A stretch of 64,000 bases of DNA from Diadema setosum (Eukaryota > Echinodermata > Echinoidea > Diadematoida > Diadematidae). Position numbers and translations under genes: made by a program. Positions 34,728 to 46,970 of the stretch are shown piece by piece (position 1 is the first letter of the stretch; the number at the start of each line of letters is the position of its first letter). The DNA lies in the NCBI RefSeq assembly GCF_964275005.1, contig NC_092686.1, positions 17,126,547 to 17,190,546 of the forward strand, given 5' to 3'. The notes under the pieces are model-generated. The model was given only the letters and a program-made list of their open reading frames with translations. It did not search any database and was not told the origin of the DNA.

Positions 34728-35628
34728 AATTTGAAATGGACATTTTGGATGATGTTGCTCACTTTTATTCAAAAAGGCTCTGCGGTAAATGCATGAAGAG
34801 TACGCGCGTGTCACCCACAAGGGTTCGTGAATCGAGCCGCGAGAGAAAGCAAATTAGCTTACTTTGTACTTACAGGTATGGATATTAATCATTGTTGTTG
34901 GTTGTCTGGTGAATTCAACTATACTCATTGTATAGCAGCTGTATGTAATAATCATTGTATTATAAGACATTTGGGGAATAAAAGTGATGAAACTAAAATA
35001 CACTGTTCATCTAAGGGATCCATTGCTGTTGGTGAATACTGATCGATATCGCCTTATACGGACCTATCTTTCAATTATTATTATGATGGTTATGCTTGTT
35101 TGGCAAAAATACATGTATGAGATAAATACCATGGTGTTTGTTAGATGACAGCCAACATCACATTTATATTTACAGTTATAGTTTGCACGGACAACATGGG
35201 GGATTGGTTTGGAGAGAGTTAAGTACGGGTATCTGTCTGATTCTAAATGATTACATGCAGAGTACGTCATAGGATGGCAGAGCTGGGCGTTAAGTACACG
35301 GAATATGAGAAATGAGTTGATATTTTGTTTTACACAGTTGGTTAAGTATATGGGAATTAATATGTTTGACAACAGAGAACAGTGCGTTACAACCCATCTG
35401 ATGTATTCCGTTTTCGAGACTAATGACGACAATTTACGTGACATCACACAACTCTTAAATTTTCCAAAACTTGTTATATCGCCGTATAATTATGATGACA
35501 TCTATAAATAGCACATGATTGATCTTACCATGTTTGGCGTGAATAGCACATTTCACAGGATATTGAATAATCCATTTGAATAAACTTGAATCACTCGTAG
35601 AAGAAATCAGGTGCATTTGTTGCAACCT
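34728..35628. other. Non-coding stretch
   Basis: Unique-looking sequence. Short open frames lack any domain I recognise. Confidence 0.4.
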
Positions 35629-35801
35629 GAGGGGTGTTTCATAAGACAGTTCGTAAAGTTACGAACAACTTAAAAGCGACTGGTGATCAGTTCTTGTGCT
35701 GAATTATGGAAATTCTGATAAGTTTAGCACATCAGAACTGATCACCAGTTGCTCATAAGTTGTTCGTAACTTTACGAACAGCTGTATGAAACAGGGCCCT
35801 G
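35629..35801. mobile_element. Hairpin MITE with GTTTCAT ends
   Basis: Two arms of about 70 bp pair across a short loop, for example AGTTACGAACAACTT (35658) against AAGTTGTTCGTAACTT (35757), and GACTGGTGATCAGTTCT against AGAACTGATCACCAGT. The outer ends are GGGTGTTTCATA and TATGAAACAGGGCCC. Confidence 0.85.
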
Positions 35802-35955
35802 GATGTAGGATCATTTCCAGTACAGTGTATATCTATACTCTGTGTTGTAACGTGATATGTTGTTTTAAAGAAGAATATGCAGTGTACTGCAATAATTGAT
35901 GAGATAATGTATGTGAGCATTGTATTCCCAACACTTTCTGTTGTTTCTGTATGAC

Positions 35956-36323
35956 GTTGCACTCGTTAAATAGAAGGTTCGTTAATCCGAAAATGAAACA
36001 CAGTTCGTTATTCTAAAACACACAAATTCCCTACACCTCGATGTTCATTAAGCCGAAATTGAAATAGAAATGAAACAGGGTTTGCTGATCCGAAAATTTG
36101 TGGCGTTATCCAGAAGATTCGTTATTCCGAAAATGAAATACAGTTCATCATCCTGAAGGTTCGTTAATCCGAATACAAAAAAGAGGTGCGTACTAACGAA
36201 CCTTCAGAATACCGAACTTTCTTTCAATCTCGGATAAACAAAACTTCGAAATAACGAATCTTCGGAATTATGATCTTTATTCTATTTTCGGATTAAGTAA
36301 CCTTCGGAATAACAAACTGTAAC
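35956..36323. mobile_element. Fold-back element of TTCGTTAATCCGAA units, second copy
   Basis: Same architecture as 24596-25021: direct units on the left (GGTTCGTTAATCCGAA, ATTCGTTATTCCGAAA) and inverse units on the right (CCTTCGGAATAAC). It shares the linker ACACACAAATTCCCTACACC. More diverged than the other copies. Confidence 0.8.
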
Positions 36324-36349
36324 TAATGTTGTTGTTCTTCTTCTTCTTG

Positions 36350-36438
<89 letters not shown>

Positions 36439-36447
36439 TGTGTGTGT
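36350..36447. repeat. (TG)n microsatellite
   Basis: Nearly pure TG dinucleotides with a GA interruption. The open frames over it are Cys-Val artefacts. Confidence 0.95.
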
Positions 36448-37572
36448 TTTCTTCTACTTGTTTATAATCATTATCTGCTTCATATTCAGCACCCGTACTC
36501 TCTGGTTGGAGGGTTGACTTCGAGAGGCTCCGAAAGAATAAACTCTTTCACTCCCCATTCTCCTTCCATCACTGGCAATTAATGGCAAATTCGAATGACC
36601 TGAAGACCCAGTCCTAATATAATCTTATCAAAATTTCACCTGATCTCGGCATAGTGCATTGTATTTTTTTATTATACTTGTATAAGTGGGAAGTACAAGG
36701 GCGCCATAGCACCAAATACAAATCCCACTACATTTTGCATTAGCATGGCATTTTCATGATAGCAAATTTGACTGAAATCCGGAGATGGCGGATAGAAATA
36801 AAGACAGGAAATGCACGATTGTCTTTTTTTTTTTTTCTTCTTCTTCTTCTTCTTTTTTGTGGGGGGGGGGGGAGGGGAGATACAGCGGGTTGTATAATAC
36901 ATATACATCATGACAGTTCACGATGGTTACGATGCAGATACAATATCATGAGAGCGGGGACAAAGAGAGAGAGAGGGAGAGAGAGAGAGAGAGAGAGTCA
37001 GGATGAGATAAAAAGAGATGGTGAAGATCGGGAGATGGGAAACGGGGAGACGAAGGTAAAATTGTCAATCCTTTGACACGATGGATTAAGGATATCCTGG
37101 CCGACGTGGATAGAAGAGTCAGAAAGCAGAAAAGCAAGATATTATTCAGATAACAGGATGATTAAATCAGTCTTCAGGATATCCGTCAATCGAAATGACG
37201 TACAGTATTTTCATTTTAAAAAAAAATAGAGGAATATGTGTTGTTGAATCGGTTGCGTGAAGATTAAAAGTAATTTGTGGATAGTAATCAGCCTGATCAG
37301 CCTTGCAAGAGCAGTGGGTGAGAGGAGAAATCGACTCTTCTAAAACGTTTCAGTGGGACACAACCAACAATTCACATCAACAACTGCAAGACAATATCAT
37401 AAAATCAACAATGGAAACCCCGACTTCATATACATTGTACTGATATCGTATCCTCTATAACATCCTCATTTCCTCCGAAATATACAAACACGCACATGCA
37501 AAACACATTATAGTACAAAAACAAACATACATGTCTATACAGACTAACAAATAAACGAGCATGCACAGAAAT
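36448..37572. other. Non-coding stretch with T, G and GA tracts
   Basis: T/TTC and G runs at about 36823-36875 and a (GA)n tract at about 36966-36998. No gene recognised. Confidence 0.5.

Positions 37573-37627
<55 letters not shown>
37573..37627. repeat. (AC)n microsatellite
   Basis: About 27 AC dinucleotides, about 50 bp before the next element. Confidence 0.95.
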
Positions 37628-37633
<6 letters not shown>

Positions 37634-37676
37634 ATCTGCCCCGGCCGTCCCGGTCCAAGCAGTAAATCAGTCGATA

Positions 37677-39089
37677 GGCCGTGTCACACCAGCCTTGCGT
37701 GCGACTTCCGAAGAACATTTTTGCTATCCGGAGGTCCCCGCAGATGACCCGCACATGACAGTACCTAGATGTATCTCAAAAGTAGTTACCCGGAGGTGCG
37801 CACGCTGGCTCTATTTACCCGCTGCCAAAAAAAAAGCCCTGTCACACCAGCTAAGCGGGCTTATTGCGTATGGGGATTTTTCAGCACGCAGAATTTCTGC
37901 GGCCGGACAAGGTTTAGGGCGAGTTTGGCGTGGGTATTACATGATAAACGCGTGAACCCAAGTCTTCTTGCGTGTATTCCTTTGAACTGCATGTTAGGCG
38001 CGTGGGTGTCATGTGATAGCTTCGTGATAGCTTCTTTTATGTCAGTTACGGGCGACATACGGGCTCTGCGAAGTACCTGCGCCACAACTGCGTGTTATCT
38101 GCGTACTCGTCGCCTGCGAGGTGAGTGCTAGCCTGAACAATAGGCTGGTTCGAGTGGATTGGCAAACAATCATTTGTCAACTAGCTTTCAAGAAGTGAAG
38201 ATGCCCCGTAGACGGAAAGTGCACAAGGGCAGAGAACGTCCAGTACTGGATGGACAGCCACAAAGCCCGGAAGATTCACAGCAAATGCATCAAATTGCTG
38301 CTGAAGTCCATTCGGCGGATGAAGTCCTGTCCGAAAGGGACCAGGTAGTCCTCGACGCCACAGAGGACAGAGGACAAAGAAGAGAATGAGCCCACAAATG
38401 GCACGCACTCCCTTCACATAGATAGGCATAGATCAGCGGGCAACTTACCTACTTCAAGTGGGTCAAATGCCTGTGAATTGTGGCGGCTACGGCCCTCCTA
38501 CGGGTGTTCTGCGTGGAACTCTTCGGGCAATCCTCGCGACTCATCCATAAATAGTTTTGGTCATGCTCAAAACTTTGCTGCGGGAAAATTGGACTAGCGT
38601 GCGCACCTTCGGGCAACTAAGGACGAGATAGGTGCTAGGTACTGTCAAGTTCGGGCCAACTGCGGAGAGCTCCGGGTAGCAAATCTGTTTCCCCGCAAGT
38701 CAAGCCGCAAAACTTCCCCAGATACGGTATGACAAGGCCTTGAGCATGCTCAAAACTTGTTCCGGAAGAGTCACGGGAGTTGCCCGTAGAGGTACGCGCA
38801 GAACACAAGTAGGAAACCCTTACCGGTAGCACCTCACAGGCAACTCCAAAGCAGGTACTTCGCAATCCCCGTAAGTCGCTCGTAACAGAAAATGGATCGG
38901 TTTCAAAGCTCTCACGTGAGTCACACGGAACGCACGCAAGTAGAAGCTAAGCAGCACGCGTCTAGTAAGTAAGAAACAAGTGCGAAAATTGCAAACATTC
39001 TTGTCCGCCCGCGGAAAATCTTCTACGTGCTTTAAACTACCTCCTCGCCACAAGCCTGCGTAGCTTGCCCGGACAGGTGTGACACCGCC
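37677..39089. mobile_element. 1.41-kb element with GGCGGTGTCACACC ends
   Basis: Left end GGCCGTGTCACACC at 37677-37690; the right end is the complement of GGCGGTGTCACACC, ending at 39089. A third internal copy of the end (CTGTCACACCAGCTAAGCGG) lies near 37839. It is GC-richer than its surroundings. An open frame at 38159-38389 (MPRRRKVHKGRERPVLDGQP from 38201) has no recognised domain and is not called as a gene. No transposase seen. Confidence 0.7.
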
Positions 39090-39509
39090 TTCGTGGTCGG
39101 GTTGCGGGCCATCCTGGGGGAGGCCCAAATACTGGTAGTTCGCTGAAATTAATGCGATACATCATAGTGGATACCCGCGGGTCAGCATATATTTTTATTT
39201 AACTGTGACTCCGTGTTTTTTTTTTCTCTCTCTCTCTCTCTCTTATTACTTTCTTATGTCTTATTTTTCAGTGCTTTGTTCTGTTGCTTCAAGTGTGTTC
39301 ATACCTATTTTTGTACAATTGTTCAATAAAAACATAAAAAAACACACACACGCACACACACATGCACACATTATAACGTACATGCACAGCCAAGCACGAT
39401 AAACATCCGAAAAGGAGACACAATGCAATAAAACGCAGATAGGGAGTAAGAATATAAACTATGACAAGTTTGGTCGCAATACGACGTAACTCCATTTTCT
39501 TTTAATATT
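39090..39509. other. Spacer with TC and CA tracts
   Basis: A (TC)n tract at about 39222-39243 and a CA/CACG tract at about 39341-39368. No gene recognised. Confidence 0.5.
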
Positions 39510-39905
39510 TTAAAGGGATGGTACAGTATTGGTGGAGATGAGAATTGGGCTTTTAACTTTTTGGGAGATACAGTACCAAGAAAACACTTATGAAATAGTA
39601 CAGAGCATACCATTTTAAGAGGAATTCAAAGATTATTTGATGAAAATTGGATTCGGAATGACTGAAACATCCAAAAACAAAGTAAAACAAAGTGATCGTA
39701 TAATAAAATGTGGGTCCCACGCTTTATTAGAATCGCTCTGTTTTGGATATCTCAGCCATTTCCAACCAATTTTCATTAAAAATAAACGTTGAATTCCTCA
39801 TAGAATTAAATGCTCTTTCATATTTCATAAGAGGTTTCTCATTATCTCACCAAAAACTGTTAGAAACCTGAAATTATGTCTCAACCAAAACTACAATCCC
39901 TTTAA
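39510..39905. mobile_element. TTAA-flanked MITE, third copy
   Basis: Same family as 26933-27332 (TTAAAGGGATGGTACAGT start, TCCCTTTAA end). The central palindrome is slightly decayed (GTGGGTCCCACGC near 39710). Confidence 0.85.
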
Positions 39906-42800
39906 AAAGTTTGCTTAAAAAAAAAGAAGAGGAAGATGAAAAAATGGGATACCTTATACATAACTTCCAGAATATTCCTTGTTACATGTTGTAACAAGTT
40001 AGGTATCACTGGAAAAATTTTACTTAGCTCTGTCTGATGATGGACTTACATCAAAATGTTTGAAATGGTGCTAAACCCATATGGGGATTAAACTGAGTTA
40101 ATTTCAATGGAACAAAAGCTTATCAATACAAATCTTTTCTGCTCTCTAAAAACTATACACACTCTAAAAGGACATGCTCACATTAAGCAGGATTTTTGCT
40201 CATTTTATTCTTATACACACAATGATTCCTTAATGTGCTAGATAGTATAATGACAATATAGTGTGACATGAAATCTATAGATTAATTGAGCAGATCATCA
40301 AAATATAAGAATAGAGGTAAACAGAATCATGTAACGCCAAAAACTTGAAAGATTTGTGACAAAGTGTGTATGGACAGTTTTGACTTTGCCCATGTCCCAA
40401 GCTGGCAAGCAAGCCATGTTGGTTGGCATGGTACCTCAATACCCTCCAACAAGCATTACACAAATTGAACTACATTTATCAGTGGTAAGCTATGCAACTA
40501 TGGCAAGAAGAAATGTGACTTGCTATACATGACGTATCTTCCATCTGTAACATTTCTCATCTAAAGATCATGACATCTGGCACTATCCCCACAAGCACAG
40601 AAGATGAATATCTCTCAAAGTCAACATTATGCAAGCTGATGTCAATTAAATAAAATAATTGGTAGGTGTTTCAGAGAAGTTTCTATCTCCTTGTGAAGCC
40701 TGAGTAGACGAATACATTCTATACAGGGCTGTCGTCCACTGCAAACTATTAAGTACACTGATGCACCAGTCAAGAGCAGTTATTCTACTGCAGATGGCAT
40801 AGTTTGGCTCAGAATTGGAAAAATTGCACACGTTCAGCATAATTCTTTGCTGAAAAGAAAAAAGCATATTTTCAGAATTTTTAAAAATCAATGTTGCACA
40901 TCAAAACCCTGTTACTCTGGAGGAAGGAAAGACATGCATCAATTGAAAAAATGCATGTACAATTGTATATTACATGTACATGTATTCACCAGTTTTGTAC
41001 ATTACAGCCAAGATTTTCTTGCATCATCAACAGATGGTGAGCAAGTAACATACAGTATACGACTCACTCTTCAGAGAACACATGACAGCCAAAACCAATC
41101 AGGGAAGCACATAAAGAATTACCCATGTTAATCGAGTTATGTTACTTCAATAGACGCTTCTTACATTGTTTCCTATTTAGCATGTCCTTCCGCCGACATC
41201 AGCAGACATCCCTGTTCACTCAAACTTCACAAGAGACAGCTGAAAAACATAGTTGCATATTTTTTCAGTTTCCATTTTTTTTTTAAATCATCCTTTAAAA
41301 AGATGTCTAACCTCATTCAAGGCTGAGAAAAAAAAAATCCAGAGGGACCAGTGAAAACTTTTTGACGTACATGGTACATTGAAACAAATGTACATCAGGT
41401 GTAAGTTCATTTCAGCTTACAATGTAGACAATTTCAACTTGTGCAATGTTGACTGTACACATGATGTATAAAGAAGGCAGATTGGAAACCAAAGACCCCT
41501 CCGACAGTCAGTCACATAAAACACATATCACGGCAACCTGAAAGTATAATGACCGCATTGCATAAATATCTTCCCGTACAAATCTAATATCAAATAAGAT
41601 CTAAATACTTCAGTCAATGAATGAGGTACAATGTAAAGGGTAACCTATACATATACAGTCAACTTGACATCGGTTTATAAATTTGGCCACAATCCAAACT
41701 CTTAAGTCGGTCATAGCTCCATAGAGGGAGGTGTTGCACCTACCTGGACTGATCATGTACAAATGTAGATTGACACTACAATTTGTACAGCATGTATGTC
41801 CTTGAAGCCAAGAAAGCCCAGTTAATCATTTGTGACTTTTTCCTTGTTTTGACCTTATATCAGCAAATATGGCATATTGCGGATGAAAATATTTCAATGA
41901 AAAAAGTTATCTCAGCAAAACAAGAAAGAAAGTTAACAGTTGCTTATGTACAGTACAACACCAAGTCATGAAATGAAGCATGATGACCTTACAATGTATG
42001 AGTACACACATGATCAGAAACATTTGAAAGGCAAAAGGCACCTTAATGTATGATATATACAAACTCCTGAATGACTGAAAAAAAAAGATAAATGAAAACA
42101 GTTTACTATGCAAAGATGTGTTGCTTCACATTTCTTCACATTTCTCCTACAGTAAAAAAAAACCCACCCTATATAATCTGCGGAAGAGATACAAAATGTA
42201 GATGATAAAATAAAATCATATACATGCCATTTTACACATAAGATACATAAGAAACTTGATGCACCAATGAGGTTGGGACCATGCTATATTCCTTGGTATA
42301 GACAATATTTTACTACACAGTATGTATGCACAAGACACACGCATGTTCACAGGTGCACAAACATGTTACATTGTATTGTATGTACTATATACAGTATCAT
42401 TACCTCACAAAATCACTGCCAGTAAGTACAAAGCCTGTAGAAAAAAAAAAAAAAAACTAGAAATGTCGCTATGGCGACTGGTATGCCTCCGCCATAATGC
42501 ATGATTCTCCTAATAGGTCTATAGTACATGTGGACAATGTGTGATTACATTTTCACAAAATTGGCAAAATATTAAAATTACATGTTTGTCACAAATGTAT
42601 TGAATGTACACCTTCCTTGACCTAGGTTTAATTGGATGAATAGGAGAGCATGTACATGTATTTGGGGATTTAAGAACTTTAACTTGATTTGACCCTTTCA
42701 TAAGTTTATGCACTGAGTAATTTTCAAGGTATGGAGAAAAAGTGCCATTTCTGTATTGAACAGTAATTTGTTATCATTTTCATCTGGCCTTTGATTTGTA
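39906..42800 (-). other. AT-rich flank downstream of the TMEM121-like gene
   Basis: No transposable-element ends recognised in about 2.9 kb, in contrast to the repeat-dense sequence on the left. ACATGTACATGTA-type palindromes occur (about 40973). It could hold part of a long 3' UTR of the - strand gene, which is inference. Confidence 0.35.
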
Positions 42801-42834
42801 AGAGAATCACTGTCAGGCAGAACATACATAAATA

Positions 42835-43500
42835 TGTACTAAGTTTCAAGATAACTTGAGCCACTTCCGAGATATAGAGAAAGAAGTTCATTCAGCACTT
42901 TCACTTGATCTTTGACCTTTTGACCTTTGACCTTCTTGGCAAAAAAAAAAAAAAAAAAAAAGAATCCCAGAGAATCTCTCTTGGGTTGTACATGCATACA
43001 TCAAGTAAAAAACAATATAATCCTGCTGGCATTGCATAAATATGGGGAAAATAGTAAAATTTTGAAGTACCGGTATTGCCCTTGACCTTTGACCCCTGAC
43101 TTTTGACCCCATGAACCCTAGATTCCCTAGATAACCACTGCCAGTCAGTACATGCATACACTTATACTATGTTCCATGAAGATACCTTGAACAATTTCCA
43201 AGATACAGAGAAAAAAGTGAAATTTTAACATTTTACTTGACCTTGTGACCTTTGACCTTTTGACCTCATGACCCCAAACTTTCACCAGAGAATCTTAATT
43301 GGGTAATACATGTATACACTAAGTTTCAAGAAAATATCTTCGGGCATTGCATAGATATGGGGGGAAATAGTGAAATTTTAAGCATTTGACCTTGACCTTT
43401 TGACCTTTGACCTTGAGCATGTGCACCCAAAATTTGATTGGGCACAACTTCACCCCCTAATACACATACATGCCAAGTTTCATTAGGATACCTCAAAAGT
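42835..43500. repeat. About 160-bp tandem repeat carrying nuclear-receptor DR1 motifs
   Basis: Four units, each with a TACATGCATACACTAAGTTT-like block, a GCATTGCATARATATGGGG-like block and then TGACCTTTGACC runs. The DR1 core TGACCTTTGACCT occurs at 42921-42933, 43246-43258 and 43401-43413, with TGACCTTTGACCC at 43083-43095. Spacings are 162, 163 and 155 bp. Confidence 0.85.
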
Positions 43501-45486
43501 TTTTTTTAGTTACGCTGTGTGGATGTGTGTTGCCTCAGTGCATGAACTCTATACGGCTACTGCACTACAGCAGCATATACATTGTATGTCACCAACACCA
43601 ATGTGGCTGAGGGAAAATCTTCTAAGGACATTGGGACTTTTTCCACTTACAAAGCAGTTATTTTGTTGCAGCATTATCTTGTTATAAGACTAGCTTAATG
43701 CATTGCCATTTACAGTGTATAGAGAAAAGTTGGGACTATATTTTTGACTAGTAAAATGTCCTCAGAAATGTAGATATATCAGCATATCAGTGCTTGTTAC
43801 ATTGTTTGTTACAATGAGTTTCTCCTTTTCAATGCAGATTTACAGTACTTTAAGATTTTGTTTAATCATACATGAATCATTGCAATACAAGTCTAGACTG
43901 TCATAGTTACATACACTGTACCTGAATAAAACAAAACAGGTTTCTATTTTGTACTTCACTTGGTTAAGTTTGAATACAGTTGTAGTACTAACAGTTAAGT
44001 CAATACTGCAGATGGGAAGATAAGGATGAACATGAATTGTCCCATCAAAACAGTTCAAAAATCAATACAACACTGAATTGGAAATGTAGCATTATGATGC
44101 AGTATAACACATTAAACACAAATGACATGCATTACTTGTAATTTAATGTTTAAACACAACAATACATCAATCCATTCTGAGTATAGTGAGGAGCCTGCAC
44201 ATTGCCAGGGGCCCTACAATTTATTTTTCAAAATCTGCCACACCTTGTAAAATTGCTAGAAGTGCACTGAACAAAAATGTACGCACATGACTCACTGTGT
44301 TCAGTACACTTGAAACTTTGCAGGGTTACCACAACCAAGCAAACTGAGGTAAAAACAGGGCAGTTTTTCTTGAAAATCTTGAATCTATACTTGAATACGT
44401 GCGTAAGTATCGTCATAGTCCCCCGCACACGTACATGCTTTGTCTAGATGTACATGCAGGGTGGCAAAGTTCAGGCCCCTTCCTAATAGCACACAACTAT
44501 TCCACATCATTTGCATTTGACAACAATATAAATTAGTACAAATTTCTGGTGTCAATCACTGGACTTGCATTTCCAACGGAATCTTACAGCAGTTTTCCTA
44601 GAATTACAGTGAGTTTCAGTGTGAATGAAATGTAACGTGATATGCACAAACTACGGCAATGAACGGGACAATCAGGTATACATGCACTACTAAATGACAA
44701 ACAGATGAACACAGGCATTATAAAATATCATACATTGTAATACCCCAAGATACCGGTAATCAATGTTACACTGCAATTTTTTTCCCCGAGCACAGAAACT
44801 GCAACAAAATATTTATAAAAGAGTCCCAAAGATGCAGTCATATAAATGATGTACCAAACACATGACATTAATATTTAGGTTAATTATTTCATGACATGAC
44901 AACTGCAATACGGTACCTGCAACAGTCAATAGTAACCCATATAATACAAGTACCATATTTAACAGCCATAATTATAAAGGATATCAATTACAATACAAGT
45001 AATATAATGAAGAATGTGCAGCAGTACTCAAAAACATGAACATTCTTCCCCTCCACCAACACTGCAGCAACTTTTGCACTGAAGCAGATAGCATTCATAC
45101 AATCATGGTACGTGTATACAAGTACATCGTGCATAAATCTGCATTGACAGACCTGCACCTTTTCTTCTTCGTTCTTTCATTCTTCTTTTTGTCACTTTAA
45201 TTATGTTACTTAGATATAGATATTTAGTGAGGTTACCAACAATTATGATAACAAAGGACATCATTTCCAATACCCCTGGGAATAATTTCTGGCAGGTCTG
45301 GTGAATATCTCATCATGTATTCATGCTGTTGTTCTAATTTATAGTTTTTAGTCTAAATTTTTTTATTGGGGGAGGGGGAGGGTATTATTTTTGACAGTGC
45401 TACATAAAACAATGCTCACAACGACAAACCACACTGGTTACCTTACAAACACTTTTACCAAAGAGTGGGGGACAAGTTATCACAAT
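43501..45486 (-). other. Probable 3' flank or UTR of the TMEM121-like gene
   Basis: Repeat-poor, AT-rich. A possible poly(A) signal on the - strand (complement of TTTATT) is at 45362-45367, 120 bp past the stop codon. Nothing else recognised. Confidence 0.35.
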
Positions 45487-46512
45487 TTAGACACGGGCCG
45501 GTTGGTCTTTTAATTCAATGTCCTGGTCTGCAAGGTCACTTGGCTCAGCAGGAACAGCCCCCTGTTTTGTTTTCAGCCACTGTCTCACTTCATTGTACAC
45601 ATCCAAGCCACATCTAACAAGGGACATCACATTTTTGGTGACAAATGTCGAGATGTCGACATCATGTCTGAACCATAAAAAGCATCTGATAATGAGAAGT
45701 GGAACATTAACAATTACGAGATACAGCCCAGAGTTAATTGCTAGAATCACCTTGAAGTTGTTCTCCTCAGCCTTCCTCTTCCCAAGGAGTCTGAGAATAA
45801 AGAGTGGGAGTGTTGGCAGAGCAAAGCAGCAGCATGTGAAGAATTTGATGGCATGATCCAAGGAGTAGGGGAGGACCAACAGGGTGTCATCAATGAAGAG
45901 CAAGGCAAGGAGCATGAGACAATCAAGTATATCCATGCTGGCTGTGGTGCCCAACTTCTCCATCAGAAGCTTGTACTTGGAATTGTGGACCTCATCGTGG
46001 TGTGAATACGCCAGCAGCAGAAACAACGGGCCAGAAATGGACAGGATAACTTTCATGGATGTTGAGGAGTAGAGGATGCTGTCTTCAAACTTGAGTATTC
46101 CACCAATTGTTCTTGCGGTCATATTGTAATATCCTAAGGTGGACAGATTTTCTGCAAAATCTCCAAACATGTACCAGATTTTGGCAGTCACAACTATGCT
46201 GTACAATATCCAGGAAAAGTAGGCATACTGTACCTCACCCATACAGAATGTGAGCCACTTCCGTGCTCCGGTCTCTTCGACTGTGTCGGTCTTTTGTTTT
46301 GGGTTTCCAGTCCTGCTGACAAGCACAAGGCCTGCAATCCATATGATGAGAACAATCCCATCTCCAACAAACCACGCATATTTTCCTGCATTACTGTCAA
46401 ATTTGATGAAGAAGATGTTGAGGAGAACTGCCTGAACCACCAGAAGCAGTATGGTGAGAACCTTCGCTCCCACATCCAGGATAGCAAGGCGCTTGATGAA
46501 GATCGGGATCAT
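45487..46512 (-). CDS. TMEM121-like: TMEM121-like multi-pass membrane protein
   Basis: 341 residues in one coding exon, close to the about 320 residues of vertebrate TMEM121. Hydrophobic segments fall at about 17-37, 46-66, 98-116, 153-169, 195-210, 221-243 and 254-279. Three blocks match the family from memory: FVGDGIVLIIW (family VGDVCFLL), MDILDCLMLLALL (LDLLDLLDMQ) and STFVTKNVMSLVRCGLDVY (SAIFVGKNVVALATKA). The C-terminal 35 residues are hydrophilic. TMEM121 proteins are poorly understood membrane proteins, so no function is assigned. The start is the first ATG of the open frame, 76 bp inside a likely splice acceptor. An assignment to another TMEM family cannot be fully excluded. Confidence 0.8.
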   Translation of the reverse strand: MIPIFIKRLAILDVGAKVLTILLLVVQAVLLNIFFIKFDSNAGKYAWFVGDGIVLIIWIAGLVLVSRTGNPKQKTDTVEETGARKWLTFCMGEVQYAYFSWILYSIVVTAKIWYMFGDFAENLSTLGYYNMTARTIGGILKFEDSILYSSTSMKVILSISGPLFLLLAYSHHDEVHNSKYKLLMEKLGTTASMDILDCLMLLALLFIDDTLLVLPYSLDHAIKFFTCCCFALPTLPLFILRLLGKRKAEENNFKVILAINSGLYLVIVNVPLLIIRCFLWFRHDVDISTFVTKNVMSLVRCGLDVYNEVRQWLKTKQGAVPAEPSDLADQDIELKDQPARV

Positions 46513-46588
46513 GTTTGGCTACAGGACATGTGATGGCATCCACTTTAGAACAAGCTCAGCTCCTTACGTCACATTCAAAACTGAAGAT
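46513..46588 (-). other. 5' UTR part of the coding exon with splice acceptor
   Basis: On the - strand a polypyrimidine tract, TTTTGTTTTTCTCCAG, ends at 46589. This is a good 3' splice site, so the coding exon probably starts at 46588 and at least one non-coding 5' exon lies further right. Confidence 0.6.
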
Positions 46589-46902
46589 CTGGAGAAAAAC
46601 AAAACCATGCAAAACAAAACAAAAATACAGAGAATAAGCTCACTCAACCCAAAAGATGTGGTAAAAAAAATACTAGAACTGTGAGTAAGCAATTACCGGT
46701 AGTGATCAGTTTCACCTTCACATCAAATCTGTTGTTTCTTTCAAAGTCTGTCCATTATGAAAGAATATTTTTTGTATAAAAAAAGAAGAAATATAAATAC
46801 ACAAATGCACTGTGCGGATGGCCAAACGAGCCATTTGTTTGAGCCTCACAGAATTAAGATATCAAGCATACATCAACCTGGCTACAAATCATATACAAAG
46901 AT

Positions 46903-46970
46903 AACTATACACAGCCCAGTCACTGTAAAAAGCCTGTCACATTATTACAGCGACTGGACTATGTATAGTT
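46903..46970. repeat. Short imperfect hairpin
   Basis: Arms 46903-46928 and 46945-46970 pair over 26 positions with three mismatches (AACTATACACAGCCCAGTCA against its near-complement), leaving a 16-base loop. It could be a tiny MITE or an RNA hairpin. Confidence 0.6.

Noticed and set aside
36326-36582. Cys-Val rich open frames
   Set aside because: Translation of a (TG)n microsatellite.
38159-38389. Small basic protein gene
   Set aside because: It lies within a terminal-inverted-repeat element, with no recognised domain, no splice sites and no conservation evidence.
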